From Thauera sp. (GTDB lineage Bacteria > Pseudomonadota > Gammaproteobacteria > Burkholderiales > Rhodocyclaceae), in NCBI GenBank assembly GCA_017302295.1, contig JAFLDS010000006.1:1-64000 (forward strand): DNA of 64,000 nucleotides, written 5' to 3'. Position 1 is the stretch's first letter. Every line of letters begins with the position of its first letter. Position numbers and translations under genes: made by a program. The notes under the pieces are model-generated. The model searched no databases and had not been told where the DNA came from. It worked only from the letters and a program-made list of their open reading frames with translations. This document shows positions 9,025-16,211 of this stretch, piece after piece.

Positions 9025-11271
9025 TCAGCGCCCGGGCCGCCAGCGCTTCAACAGCAGGGAATTGCTCACCACCGACACCGAACTCATCGCCATTGCCGCC
9101 CCGGCGATCACCGGATTCAACATTCCGGCCGCCGCGAGCGGGATGCCGAGCACGTTGTAGATGAAGGCGAAGAACAGATTCTGACGGATCTTGGACAGGG
9201 TCGCGCGCGACAGGTCGATCGCGTCGGCAACGCCGTGCAGGCTGTTGCGCACCAGGGTGATGTCGGCGGCCTCGACGGCGACGTCGGCGCCGACGCCGAT
9301 CGCGAACGACACATCGGCCGCGGCCAGCGCGGGCGCGTCATTGATGCCGTCGCCGGCCATGCCGACGCGCTCGCCCTGCGCGCCCAGCGCCTGCACGGCC
9401 GCGGCCTTGTCCCCCGGCAACACGCCGGCCCGCCAGTCGACGATGCCGGTCTGGGCCGCAATCGCGGCCGCCGTGGCCGGATGGTCGCCCGTCAGCATGA
9501 CCACGCGCAGGCCCTTGCCCTGCAGGCGCGCCACCGCAGCAGCGGAATCCTCCCGCACGCGGTCGGCGACGCCGATCAGTCCGGCGAAGCGGCCATCGCA
9601 GGCGACCGCGACCAGGCTGCGGCCAGCGGCGGTCAGCTCGCTCAGCATCGCCTCGGGCACCGATGCGCCCTGCTCGGCGATGAAGCCGGGTGAGCCGAGC
9701 ACGACGGCGCGCCAGCCCTCGGCAGTCCGTACCCGACCTTCCACGCCCTTGCCACCGACCGCGCGCACCTCCTCGGTTTCGGCCAGCGCGACACCAGCCT
9801 CCTTTGCCGCCGTCACCACCGCAGCGGCGATGGGATGGGCGCTGCTTTGTTCCAGCGCAGCCGCGAGCGCGAGCACGCCATCCGGCGTGAAGCCCTCGGC
9901 CGCGCGCACCTCGGTCACCGCGGGCTGGCCCTCGGTCAGGGTGCCGGTCTTGTCGACCGCCAGCACCTTGATGCGCTCGGCCAGTTCCAGCGCCTCGGCA
10001 TTCTTGACCAACATTCCGGCGCGCGCGCCCTGGCCGGTGCCGACCATGATCGCGGTCGGCGTCGCCAGGCCCAGCGCGCACGGGCAGGCGATCACCAGCA
10101 CGGCCACCGCATTGATCAGCGCCTGCTGGAATTCGCCGCTCGAGAGCCACCAGCCGGCAAACGTCAGCAGCGCGATGACCACCACCACCGGCACGAACAC
10201 CGCGGCGATGCGGTCGGCCAGGCGCTGCACCGGCGCCTTCGAGCCCTGAGCCTGTTCGACGAGGCGGATGATGCCTGCCAGCATCGTGCTCGCACCCACG
10301 CCGGTGGCGCGGCAGCGCAGCACTCCGTCGCCATTGAGCGTGGCTGCATAGACCTTGTCCCCCGCGCGCTTGTCGATCGGCAGGCTCTCGCCGGTGAGCA
10401 TCGCCTCGTTCACCGCGGACGTGCCGCTGTCGACCACGCCATCCACCGGCACCGCATCACCCGGCCGCAGCACGAAGGCGTCGCCCGGTTGCAGGGTGTC
10501 CACCGCCACCTCGACGAGCACGCCGTCGCGCTCGATGCGCGCCATCTTCGGCTGCAGCCGCAGCAGCGCGTCGAGCGCCGCAGTGGTGCGCGCCTTGGCG
10601 CGAGCCTCGAGCAGCTTGCCGAGCAGGATCAGGGTGATGATGGTGGCCGAGGCTTCGAAATACACATGCAGGTCGTGCCGGTCGGCGAGCGTCACGGCGA
10701 GGCTGTAGAAGTAGGCCATGCTGGTGCCGAGCACGACCAGGACATCCATATTCGCGCTGCCACCGCGCAGCGAAGCCCAGGCGCCACGATAGAAGCGCGC
10801 GCCGATCCAGAACTGCACCGGCGTGGCCAGCAGCAGCTGGATCCAGCGCGGCACGAGATCGTGCTGACCTTCAGCAAGCGGCCACCAGCCGAACATCGCC
10901 GGCATCTGCGCCGCCAGCGGCAGCGTGAGCAGCGCCGCGATCCAGAAGTGCCGCAGCTCGAGGCGCCATTCCGCCTCGTGGCGTGCGCGCGTCTGTTCGC
11001 GCTGCAGCGCGCCGGTTTCGGTGGCGGCGAAGCCGGCGCGCTCCACAGCGGCCTTCGCCGCCTCGACGGTAAGCGCGCCATGCGGATACCGCAGGGTCGC
11101 GCGCTCGGTCGCGAGATTGACGGTCGCTTCCACATCGGGGAGGCGATTCAGCACCTTCTCCAGCCGGGTCGAGCAGGCAGCGCAGGTCATGCCGGAGATG
11201 GCCAGCTCCAGCGTGTCCCGCGCGGCACCGGAGGCGGACGACGCGCCTGTCTCGAGTGTGATTTCCGACAT
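9025..11271 (-). CDS. copA: Copper-translocating P-type ATPase
   Basis: The 748-residue inner-membrane P1B pump exports Cu(I) from the cytoplasm. It has one N-terminal HMA domain with GMTCAAC (about residues 27-33), a membrane region, TGES in the actuator domain, the ion-binding CPC in VIACPCALGLATP, then DKTGTLTEGQP, TGDHPAT and GDGINDAPAL. CPC plus the HP and GDGIND motifs place it in the copper/silver subgroup. The start has GAGGA six bases upstream. A MerR-type promoter with stretched spacing lies directly upstream, and the divergent merR-like gene is the likely controller. The HMA chaperone gene follows. Confidence 0.95.
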   Translation of the reverse strand: MSEITLETGASSASGAARDTLELAISGMTCAACSTRLEKVLNRLPDVEATVNLATERATLRYPHGALTVEAAKAAVERAGFAATETGALQREQTRARHEAEWRLELRHFWIAALLTLPLAAQMPAMFGWWPLAEGQHDLVPRWIQLLLATPVQFWIGARFYRGAWASLRGGSANMDVLVVLGTSMAYFYSLAVTLADRHDLHVYFEASATIITLILLGKLLEARAKARTTAALDALLRLQPKMARIERDGVLVEVAVDTLQPGDAFVLRPGDAVPVDGVVDSGTSAVNEAMLTGESLPIDKRAGDKVYAATLNGDGVLRCRATGVGASTMLAGIIRLVEQAQGSKAPVQRLADRIAAVFVPVVVVIALLTFAGWWLSSGEFQQALINAVAVLVIACPCALGLATPTAIMVGTGQGARAGMLVKNAEALELAERIKVLAVDKTGTLTEGQPAVTEVRAAEGFTPDGVLALAAALEQSSAHPIAAAVVTAAKEAGVALAETEEVRAVGGKGVEGRVRTAEGWRAVVLGSPGFIAEQGASVPEAMLSELTAAGRSLVAVACDGRFAGLIGVADRVREDSAAAVARLQGKGLRVVMLTGDHPATAAAIAAQTGIVDWRAGVLPGDKAAAVQALGAQGERVGMAGDGINDAPALAAADVSFAIGVGADVAVEAADITLVRNSLHGVADAIDLSRATLSKIRQNLFFAFIYNVLGIPLAAAGMLNPVIAGAAMAMSSVSVVSNSLLLKRWRPGR

Positions 11272-11304
11272 GGCATCCTCTTGCGCATGTTCATGATGAG
11301 GCGC

Positions 11305-11336
11305 AGTCTAAACTCCGTATCAAGGTACGGAGTCAA
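11305..11336 (-). promoter_or_regulatory. MerR-type promoter and operator for copA
   Basis: On the minus strand the -35 TTGACT (11336-11331) and -10 TAGACT (11310-11305) are 20 bases apart, longer than the optimal 17. The spacer carries a perfect dyad, ACTCCGTA-N6-TACGGAGT (11312-11333). Over-long spacing with a central dyad is the hallmark of MerR-family activated promoters. The dyad closely resembles the mer operator of Tn501. It sits between copA and the merR-like gene and ends seven bases before the latter's start. Confidence 0.85.
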
Positions 11337-11340
11337 CCCC

Positions 11341-11781
11341 ATGGACAAGAAAAGCACGCAGAGATTCGATCAACCTGCCGCGACGCCAGTGCAATTCACC
11401 ATCGGCGCCCTCGCCAAGGCGGCCGACGTGGGCGTCGAGACCATCCGCTACTATCAGCGCCGCGGCCTGCTGCGCGAGCCGCAGCAGACGCGCGGCGCCT
11501 ACCGGGTGTATGGCGAAGCCGAACTCGCGCGCCTGACGGCGATCCGGCGCGCACAGCAGCTCGGCTTTTCGCTCGACGAGATCGACGGACTGCTCGCACT
11601 GAACGAGGAGCGCGACCGCGACCGCGCGCGCGAAGCGGCGCAGGCGAAGATCGAGCTGATCGAGTCGCGCATCCGCCAGTTGCAGGACATGCGGGACGCC
11701 CTCGCTGAACTCGTGCACTGCTGCGAACACACCGATGCACCCGCCCCGTGCCCGATTCTCCGAGCCCTGTCGACGGCTTGA
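11341..11781 (+). CDS. MerR-family metal-responsive regulator
   Basis: The 146-residue protein has the MerR winged helix at FTIGALAKAADVGVETIRYY, a dimerisation helix and a C-terminal metal loop (HCCEHTDAPAPCP). A gapless comparison from memory with Tn501 MerR keeps Cys117 and Cys126 but replaces Cys82 with Arg, so classical three-Cys mercury binding is unlikely. The divergent copA points to copper, though the Cys-x8-Cys loop is mer-like in length. The ATG lies a few bases after the operator and shows no Shine-Dalgarno, suggesting a very short or absent leader. There are no mer transport or reductase genes nearby. Confidence 0.85.
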   Translation: MDKKSTQRFDQPAATPVQFTIGALAKAADVGVETIRYYQRRGLLREPQQTRGAYRVYGEAELARLTAIRRAQQLGFSLDEIDGLLALNEERDRDRAREAAQAKIELIESRIRQLQDMRDALAELVHCCEHTDAPAPCPILRALSTA

Positions 11782-11827
11782 CTACCGACTTGAGGACGGC
11801 GCCTCCGCACATGGAGCCCGCACACGG

Positions 11828-11934
11828 TTGGCCATCGGGTGGGGCGTTTGTGGCGCAGGCGAGGACTGTCTGAGCCGAGCGCAGCGAAGGCGAGTTCCGC
11901 AGCCTGCAGAACAAATGCCCCGCCCGATGGCCAA
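11828..11934. repeat. Long imperfect inverted repeat between convergent genes
   Basis: Two 33-base arms (11828-11860 and 11902-11934) pair with five mismatches, around a 41-base centre. The outer 12 bases, TTGGCCATCGGG, are perfect. The element lies between the 3' ends of the merR-like gene and the UreH-like gene. It could be a dispersed palindromic repeat (REP/BIME-like) or a bidirectional terminator; no T-run follows either arm. Confidence 0.65.
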
Positions 11935-11952
11935 GTCACGGCCAGCAGTGGG

Positions 11953-12663
11953 TCACACCGCGCAAACCACCCCGCTCCACAAATCCCCCCCCAGCGTCGG
12001 CGCATGGTAGAGCCCAAACAGACCGAAACCCAGCACCAGCAGGCCCGAGGCAAAGCGCACCGTGCGGTTGCGGGTGAAGTCGCGGAAGCGCTTGAACAGC
12101 ATGCCCGCCAGCAGCAGGTTGGGCAGCGTGCCCAGGCCAAAGGCCAGCATCAGCCCGGCGCCGCGAGCGCCCGAACCGGTCACGAGCGCGGTGGCGAGGA
12201 TGGAATACGTCAGACCGCAGGGAATGAAGCCCCACAGCAGGCCCAGCGGCAGGGCCTGCTTGACCGAGCGTGCGGGGAGGAAGCGTCGGGTGGCGGGCTG
12301 GATGCGGCGCCAGATCACATGGCCCGCGCGCTCGACGGGCGCGAGCAAGCGGGTAAAGCCGGTCAGGTACAGGCCGAGTGCGACGAGCATCAGGTTGGCC
12401 AGCACATACAGCGTGAGCTGTACCGGCAGCATGCCGTCGTAGACCATGCCGACCGAGCCCAGCGCGCCAACCACGCCACCGATGGCGGTGTAGGTCGTGA
12501 TCCGACCCAGGTTGTAAGCCAGGTGCAGCGGCCATTGCGGCTTGCTGCCGGGGGTCTGCACCTGCACGGTGAGGGCGCCGACGATGCCGCCGCACATCGC
12601 CACGCAGTGCGTGCCGCCGAGCAGGCCGATCAGGAAGACAGCGAGGTAGCCGGTTTCAGGCAT
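11953..12663 (-). CDS. Membrane protein of the TauE/SafE-UreH-like family
   Basis: The 236-residue protein has about six hydrophobic helices. Near the start is GLLGGTHCVAMCGGIV, whose Cys-x3-Cys inside the first helix is typical of UreH_2/DsbD-like transporters. A second cysteine pattern occurs at WGFIPCGLTYS. Relatives often sit beside cbb3 oxidase or haem genes and may move metal or sulfur compounds or reductant; the exact substrate is not known. Here it follows hemN by 66 bases on the same strand, which supports a role in haem/copper oxidase assembly, but this is inference from context. Confidence 0.75.
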   Translation of the reverse strand: MPETGYLAVFLIGLLGGTHCVAMCGGIVGALTVQVQTPGSKPQWPLHLAYNLGRITTYTAIGGVVGALGSVGMVYDGMLPVQLTLYVLANLMLVALGLYLTGFTRLLAPVERAGHVIWRRIQPATRRFLPARSVKQALPLGLLWGFIPCGLTYSILATALVTGSGARGAGLMLAFGLGTLPNLLLAGMLFKRFRDFTRNRTVRFASGLLVLGFGLFGLYHAPTLGGDLWSGVVCAV

Positions 12664-12729
12664 GGGCTGGTTGAGAAGGTGGATTCGACGCAGTGCACCA
12701 TTCTACGCCAGGCCGCCCCCCTGCCCGGA

Positions 12730-14121
12730 TCAGATCACGCGCGAGTAACGGGTGCGCTCGCGGTCGGCGCGCAGGTAGCGGTCGAACACCATGGCGATGC
12801 CGCGCACCAGCAGGCGGCCGGCCGGCTGCACGCTGATCCAGTCGCCCTCGATCTTGAGCAGGCCGGCCCGCTCCATGTCCTTCAGGTCGTCGAGTTCTTC
12901 GGCGAAGTACTCGCGGAAGTTGATCAGGTGGGCGATCTCGATCGACTGCATCGACAGCTCGAAATGGCACATCAGCGCCTGGATCACCGCGCGGCGCAGC
13001 AGGTCGTCGGCTGTCAGCTCGATGCCACGCAGCACCGGCAGTTCGTCGCGGTCGAGCGCGTCGTAGTACTCGTCGAGCGTCTTCACGTTCTGCGAATAGA
13101 CCGGCCCGACCTTGCCGATCGCCGATACGCCGAAGGCCAGCAGATCGCACTCGGCCTGCGTCGAGTAGCCCTGGAAATTGCGGTGCAACCGCCCCTGCCG
13201 CTGGGCGACGGTGAGCTCGTCGTTCGGCTTGGCGAAGTGGTCCATGCCGATGTAGACGTAGCCCGCCTCGGTCAGGCGGCGGATGCCGAGCTGCAACAGC
13301 TGCAGCTTGGTGTCGGGGGTGGGCATGTCACTCATGAAGATGCGCCGCTGCGGCTTGAACAGGCCCGGCAGGTGCGCGTAGCTGTACAGCGAGATGCGGT
13401 CGGGCGAGATGTCCAGCACCTGCTGCAGCGTGCGGTTGAAGCTGATCACGTTCTGCTTGGGCAGGCCATAGATCAGGTCCATGCTGACCGACTTGAAGCC
13501 GGTCGCGCGCGCCGCGTCGATCACGAGCTTGGTCTCGTCCACGCTCTGGATGCGGTTGACCGCCTTCTGCACGTCCTCGGCGAAGTCCTGCACACCGACG
13601 CTCATGCGGTTGAAGCCGAGGTCCGCGAGCATCTTGACCGTGTCGAAATCGACCTTGCGCGGATCCACCTCGATCGAATACTCACCGTTCGGGACCAGGG
13701 TGAAGTGCTCGCGCACCGAAGCCATCAGCTCGCGCATCTCGTCATGCGACAGGAAGGTCGGCGTGCCACCGCCCAGGTGCAGCTGCGTGACCTGCCGGCT
13801 GCCCTCGAGGCAGGCCGCCTGCATCGCGATCTCTTTCGCCAGATATTTCAGGTACTTGGCGGAGCGCCCATGATCCTTGGTGATGATCTTGTTGCAGGCG
13901 CAGTAGTAGCAGATCGTGTTGCAGAAGGGGATGTGGAAGTATAATGAGAGCGGTTTGCTCACGCCCCCGATCGCTCTTTTCGCCAGCCAGACCTTCAAAG
14001 CCTCGGCGTTGAAGGCCTCGACGAAACGGTCGGCTGTCGGATACGAGGTGTATCGCGGACCGTTGATGTCGAAGCGGCGGATGAGCTGCGGATCGAAAAG
14101 GAGTTCGTTCTGACTGGTCAT
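12730..14121 (-). CDS. hemN: Oxygen-independent coproporphyrinogen III oxidase
   Basis: The 463-residue radical-SAM enzyme makes protoporphyrinogen IX precursor without oxygen in haem synthesis. It shows the substrate-pocket motif GPRYTSYPTA near the N-terminus and the cluster motif CNTICYYC (Cys-x3-Cys-x2-Cys), then GGGTPTFLS and a C-terminal HemN domain. The start MTSQNELLFDP matches the family better than the codon 42 bases upstream. An FNR-type box lies in the gap to the divergent fnr gene, with a CATTGT -10-like element at the right distance, so anaerobic induction is likely. Confidence 0.96.
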   Translation of the reverse strand: MTSQNELLFDPQLIRRFDINGPRYTSYPTADRFVEAFNAEALKVWLAKRAIGGVSKPLSLYFHIPFCNTICYYCACNKIITKDHGRSAKYLKYLAKEIAMQAACLEGSRQVTQLHLGGGTPTFLSHDEMRELMASVREHFTLVPNGEYSIEVDPRKVDFDTVKMLADLGFNRMSVGVQDFAEDVQKAVNRIQSVDETKLVIDAARATGFKSVSMDLIYGLPKQNVISFNRTLQQVLDISPDRISLYSYAHLPGLFKPQRRIFMSDMPTPDTKLQLLQLGIRRLTEAGYVYIGMDHFAKPNDELTVAQRQGRLHRNFQGYSTQAECDLLAFGVSAIGKVGPVYSQNVKTLDEYYDALDRDELPVLRGIELTADDLLRRAVIQALMCHFELSMQSIEIAHLINFREYFAEELDDLKDMERAGLLKIEGDWISVQPAGRLLVRGIAMVFDRYLRADRERTRYSRVI

Positions 14122-14187
14122 TGTCTTGCTGCGCGTGGCACTGCGGCGATGTGTGCTGAACAATGGCAGATCGCCACAAAGATGTGG

Positions 14188-14201
14188 TTGACGTGGATCA
14201 A
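14188..14201. promoter_or_regulatory. FNR-type box between hemN and fnr
   Basis: TTGACGTGGATCAA differs from the consensus TTGAT-N4-ATCAA in one base. On the minus strand CATTGT begins about 29 bases from the box centre, close to the spacing at ccoN, so hemN is the better target. The plus-strand side has no good -10, so control of fnr is less clear. Confidence 0.75.
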
Positions 14202-14260
14202 CGGCGCCCGAAGTGGGCGGAATCCATCGATTTGGACTAGGGAATCAAGATTTCGTGCAG

Positions 14261-15001
14261 ATGAAGGCGGCGGTGCCCATCACGGTGAACGGTCTCAAGG
14301 CGTCGTGTTCGCAGTGTAACCTCGTGGAGTTGTGCCTGCCGTTCGGAATGTCCGAGCACGACCTCGACCGTCTGGACGAACTGGTGGGCGGGCGGCGCAA
14401 GGTCAAGCGCCAGCAAAGCCTCTATCGCGCGGGGGACATCTTCGAGGCGATCTACGCGATCCGCGCCGGATCGTTCAAGACCGACGTGCTGCTCGAGGAC
14501 GGCCGCGACCAGGTCACCGGCTTCCAGATGACGGGCGAGATCCTCGGCCTCGACGGCATCAGCGCCGAGAGCCACTCCTGCAACGCGATCGCACTCGAAG
14601 ACAGTGAGGTGTGCGTCATTCCTTACGCCAAGCTCGAGGAACTCTCGCGCGAGGTCGAAGGGCTCCAGCACCAGTTCCACAAGGTGATGAGTCGCGAGAT
14701 CGTGCGCGACCACGGCGTGATGATGCTGCTGGGCTCGATGCGAGCCGAGGAGCGCCTCGCCGCCTTCCTGCTCAACTTGTCGCAGCGCTTCACCGCGCGT
14801 GGATTTTCGGCGGCGGAGTTTCACCTGCGCATGACGCGCGACGAGATCGGCTCTTATCTCGGCCTCAAGCTTGAGACCGTGTCGCGGGCTTTTTCCCGCT
14901 TCCAGGAAGACGGGCTGATGAGCGTGCAGCAGAAGCACATCCGCATCCTCGACGCGGCCGGACTGAAGCGCCTGCTGCAACACCATCCGTCCAGCCGCTG
15001 A
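14261..15001 (+). CDS. fnr: FNR-type oxygen-sensing transcriptional regulator
   Basis: The 246-residue Crp/Fnr protein carries an oxygen-labile [4Fe-4S] cluster. It has the N-terminal cysteines of C-S-Q-C-N-L-V-E-L-C (Cys16, Cys19, Cys25) and a fourth Cys in HSCNAI, the set used by E. coli FNR. The recognition helix ETVSRAFSRFQ keeps the Glu, Ser and Arg that read TTGAT half-sites. Boxes of that kind occur before hemN, ccoN, the stress gene and the candidate small RNA. The ATG at 14261 starts a normal-length protein; a GTG at 14213 would start almost on the box and is less likely. Confidence 0.94.
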   Translation: MKAAVPITVNGLKASCSQCNLVELCLPFGMSEHDLDRLDELVGGRRKVKRQQSLYRAGDIFEAIYAIRAGSFKTDVLLEDGRDQVTGFQMTGEILGLDGISAESHSCNAIALEDSEVCVIPYAKLEELSREVEGLQHQFHKVMSREIVRDHGVMMLLGSMRAEERLAAFLLNLSQRFTARGFSAAEFHLRMTRDEIGSYLGLKLETVSRAFSRFQEDGLMSVQQKHIRILDAAGLKRLLQHHPSSR

Positions 15002-15019
15002 CGGGAGCGTCAGCCGGCC

Positions 15020-15415
15020 TCAGCCGGCCCAAATCGGGGCAAGAAAGCCCGAGGGGTTCTTCGTCAGCGCGACGGACACGATCCAGGCATAGACGGCGAC
15101 CGCAGCGGCGAAGGCGCTCAGGCGTATCGCCAGCGTCCTGCCCCGCTTCAACGCGAGCGTGCCGAGCACGATGTAGCCCAGCAGCCCGAAGACCTTCGCC
15201 GTCACCCAGGCGGCGACGAAGGGATACTGTTCGATCATCACCGCCAACACGAGGGCGCTGCCCAGCAACAGGGTGTCGACAAGGTGCGGCAGGATGCGCG
15301 TCAGCCGGTGCCGCAGCAGGGCGCTACCGCTCAGCATCCAGGCCCCGCGCAGCAGAAACCCCATTGCGCTCAGCACGACGCAGGTGACGTGCAGATGCTT
15401 CACTGCCAGATACAT
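15020..15415 (-). CDS. SirB-family membrane protein
   Basis: The 131-residue protein has four predicted membrane helices and the SirB2 pattern: an N-terminal KHLHVTCVVLSAMGFLLRG segment, then RILPHLVDTLLL and WVTAKVFGLLGYIVLG. Homologues were named for effects on invasion-gene expression, but no biochemical function is established. It lies alone, convergent with fnr (18-base gap), and is transcribed away from the second Crp/Fnr gene. Confidence 0.85.
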   Translation of the reverse strand: MYLAVKHLHVTCVVLSAMGFLLRGAWMLSGSALLRHRLTRILPHLVDTLLLGSALVLAVMIEQYPFVAAWVTAKVFGLLGYIVLGTLALKRGRTLAIRLSAFAAAVAVYAWIVSVALTKNPSGFLAPIWAG

Positions 15416-15512
15416 GCTCTTTCCTCTTCAGGCCGCGCGCAGGGATTCGAGCCCTGCGCGACGACAGCCGCGTTAAAATTGCGTCTCACTACGGAAATGG
15501 AGATCGCTCGCA

Positions 15513-16193
15513 ATGCCCAACCCGCCGGTCGACATACCCGCGCTGCTGCGTCGCATCCCGCTTTTCAGCGAGTTGTCGGATGAGGACCTCGAGCGCGTGC
15601 TGCGCTACGCGCGCGAGAAGCGACTCGCGCGCGGCGAGATGCTGTTCCAGCGCGGCGACCTTCCGCACGGTTTCTACTTCCTCGTCAGCGGCCAGGTCAA
15701 GCTCGCATTCTCTTCGTCGCAGGGAACCGAGAAGGTGGTCGAGATCCTGGGGCCGATGCAGAGCTTTGGCGAGGCGGTGATGTTCATGAACCGCCCCTAC
15801 CCCGTCTTTGCCGAAGCGCTGAGCGAAAGCGTGCTGCTGCACGTGGGTCAGGCAGTCGTCACCGAACTGATCGAAAAGGATTCGAAGTTCGCCCTCAAGC
15901 TGCTCGCAGGCATGTCCGCGCGCATGCACGGCCTGGTCAGCGACGTGGAGACCTATTCCCTGCGCTCCAGCGTGCAGCGTGTGATCGGCTATCTGCTGCA
16001 GCAGGCCGACAGCGACAAGCCGTGCGAATTTGCCCTGCCGACGAGCAAGCAGGTGATCGCCTCGCGCCTCAACCTGACGCCGGAGACGCTGTCGCGCATC
16101 TTCCACGAACTCGCCGAGAACGGCCTGATAACCGTCCACGGCAAGTACATCAGCCTGCACGACCCCACCCGCCTCGCCCGTTATCAGAGCTGA
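15513..16193 (+). CDS. Crp/Fnr-family regulator lacking FNR cysteines, Dnr-like
   Basis: The 226-residue protein has a cyclic-nucleotide-binding-type beta barrel (GEMLFQRGDLPHGFYFLVSG), a long dimer helix and a C-terminal helix-turn-helix (SKQVIASRLNLTPETLSRIF). The recognition helix keeps Glu and Ser-Arg, so it probably reads TTGAC/TTGAT-like half-sites. It has no N-terminal Cys cluster, so it does not sense oxygen as FNR does. The phrasing VVEILGPMQSFGEAVMFM resembles Dnr-type nitric-oxide regulators of denitrification. That is a family-level guess; no denitrification gene is in the window. Its promoter region shows no clear box. Confidence 0.82.
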   Translation: MPNPPVDIPALLRRIPLFSELSDEDLERVLRYAREKRLARGEMLFQRGDLPHGFYFLVSGQVKLAFSSSQGTEKVVEILGPMQSFGEAVMFMNRPYPVFAEALSESVLLHVGQAVVTELIEKDSKFALKLLAGMSARMHGLVSDVETYSLRSSVQRVIGYLLQQADSDKPCEFALPTSKQVIASRLNLTPETLSRIFHELAENGLITVHGKYISLHDPTRLARYQS

Positions 16194-16211
16194 GCGCCCG
16201 GCCCCTGCCCG

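Noticed and set aside
11341-11781. Mercury-resistance regulator
   Set aside because: The first mercury-binding Cys is Arg, and no merT, merP or merA is nearby; the neighbour is copA.
11839-13944. Long plus-strand open frame opposite the UreH-like gene and hemN
   Set aside because: It is antisense to two clearly recognisable genes and shows no motif; a GC-rich shadow.
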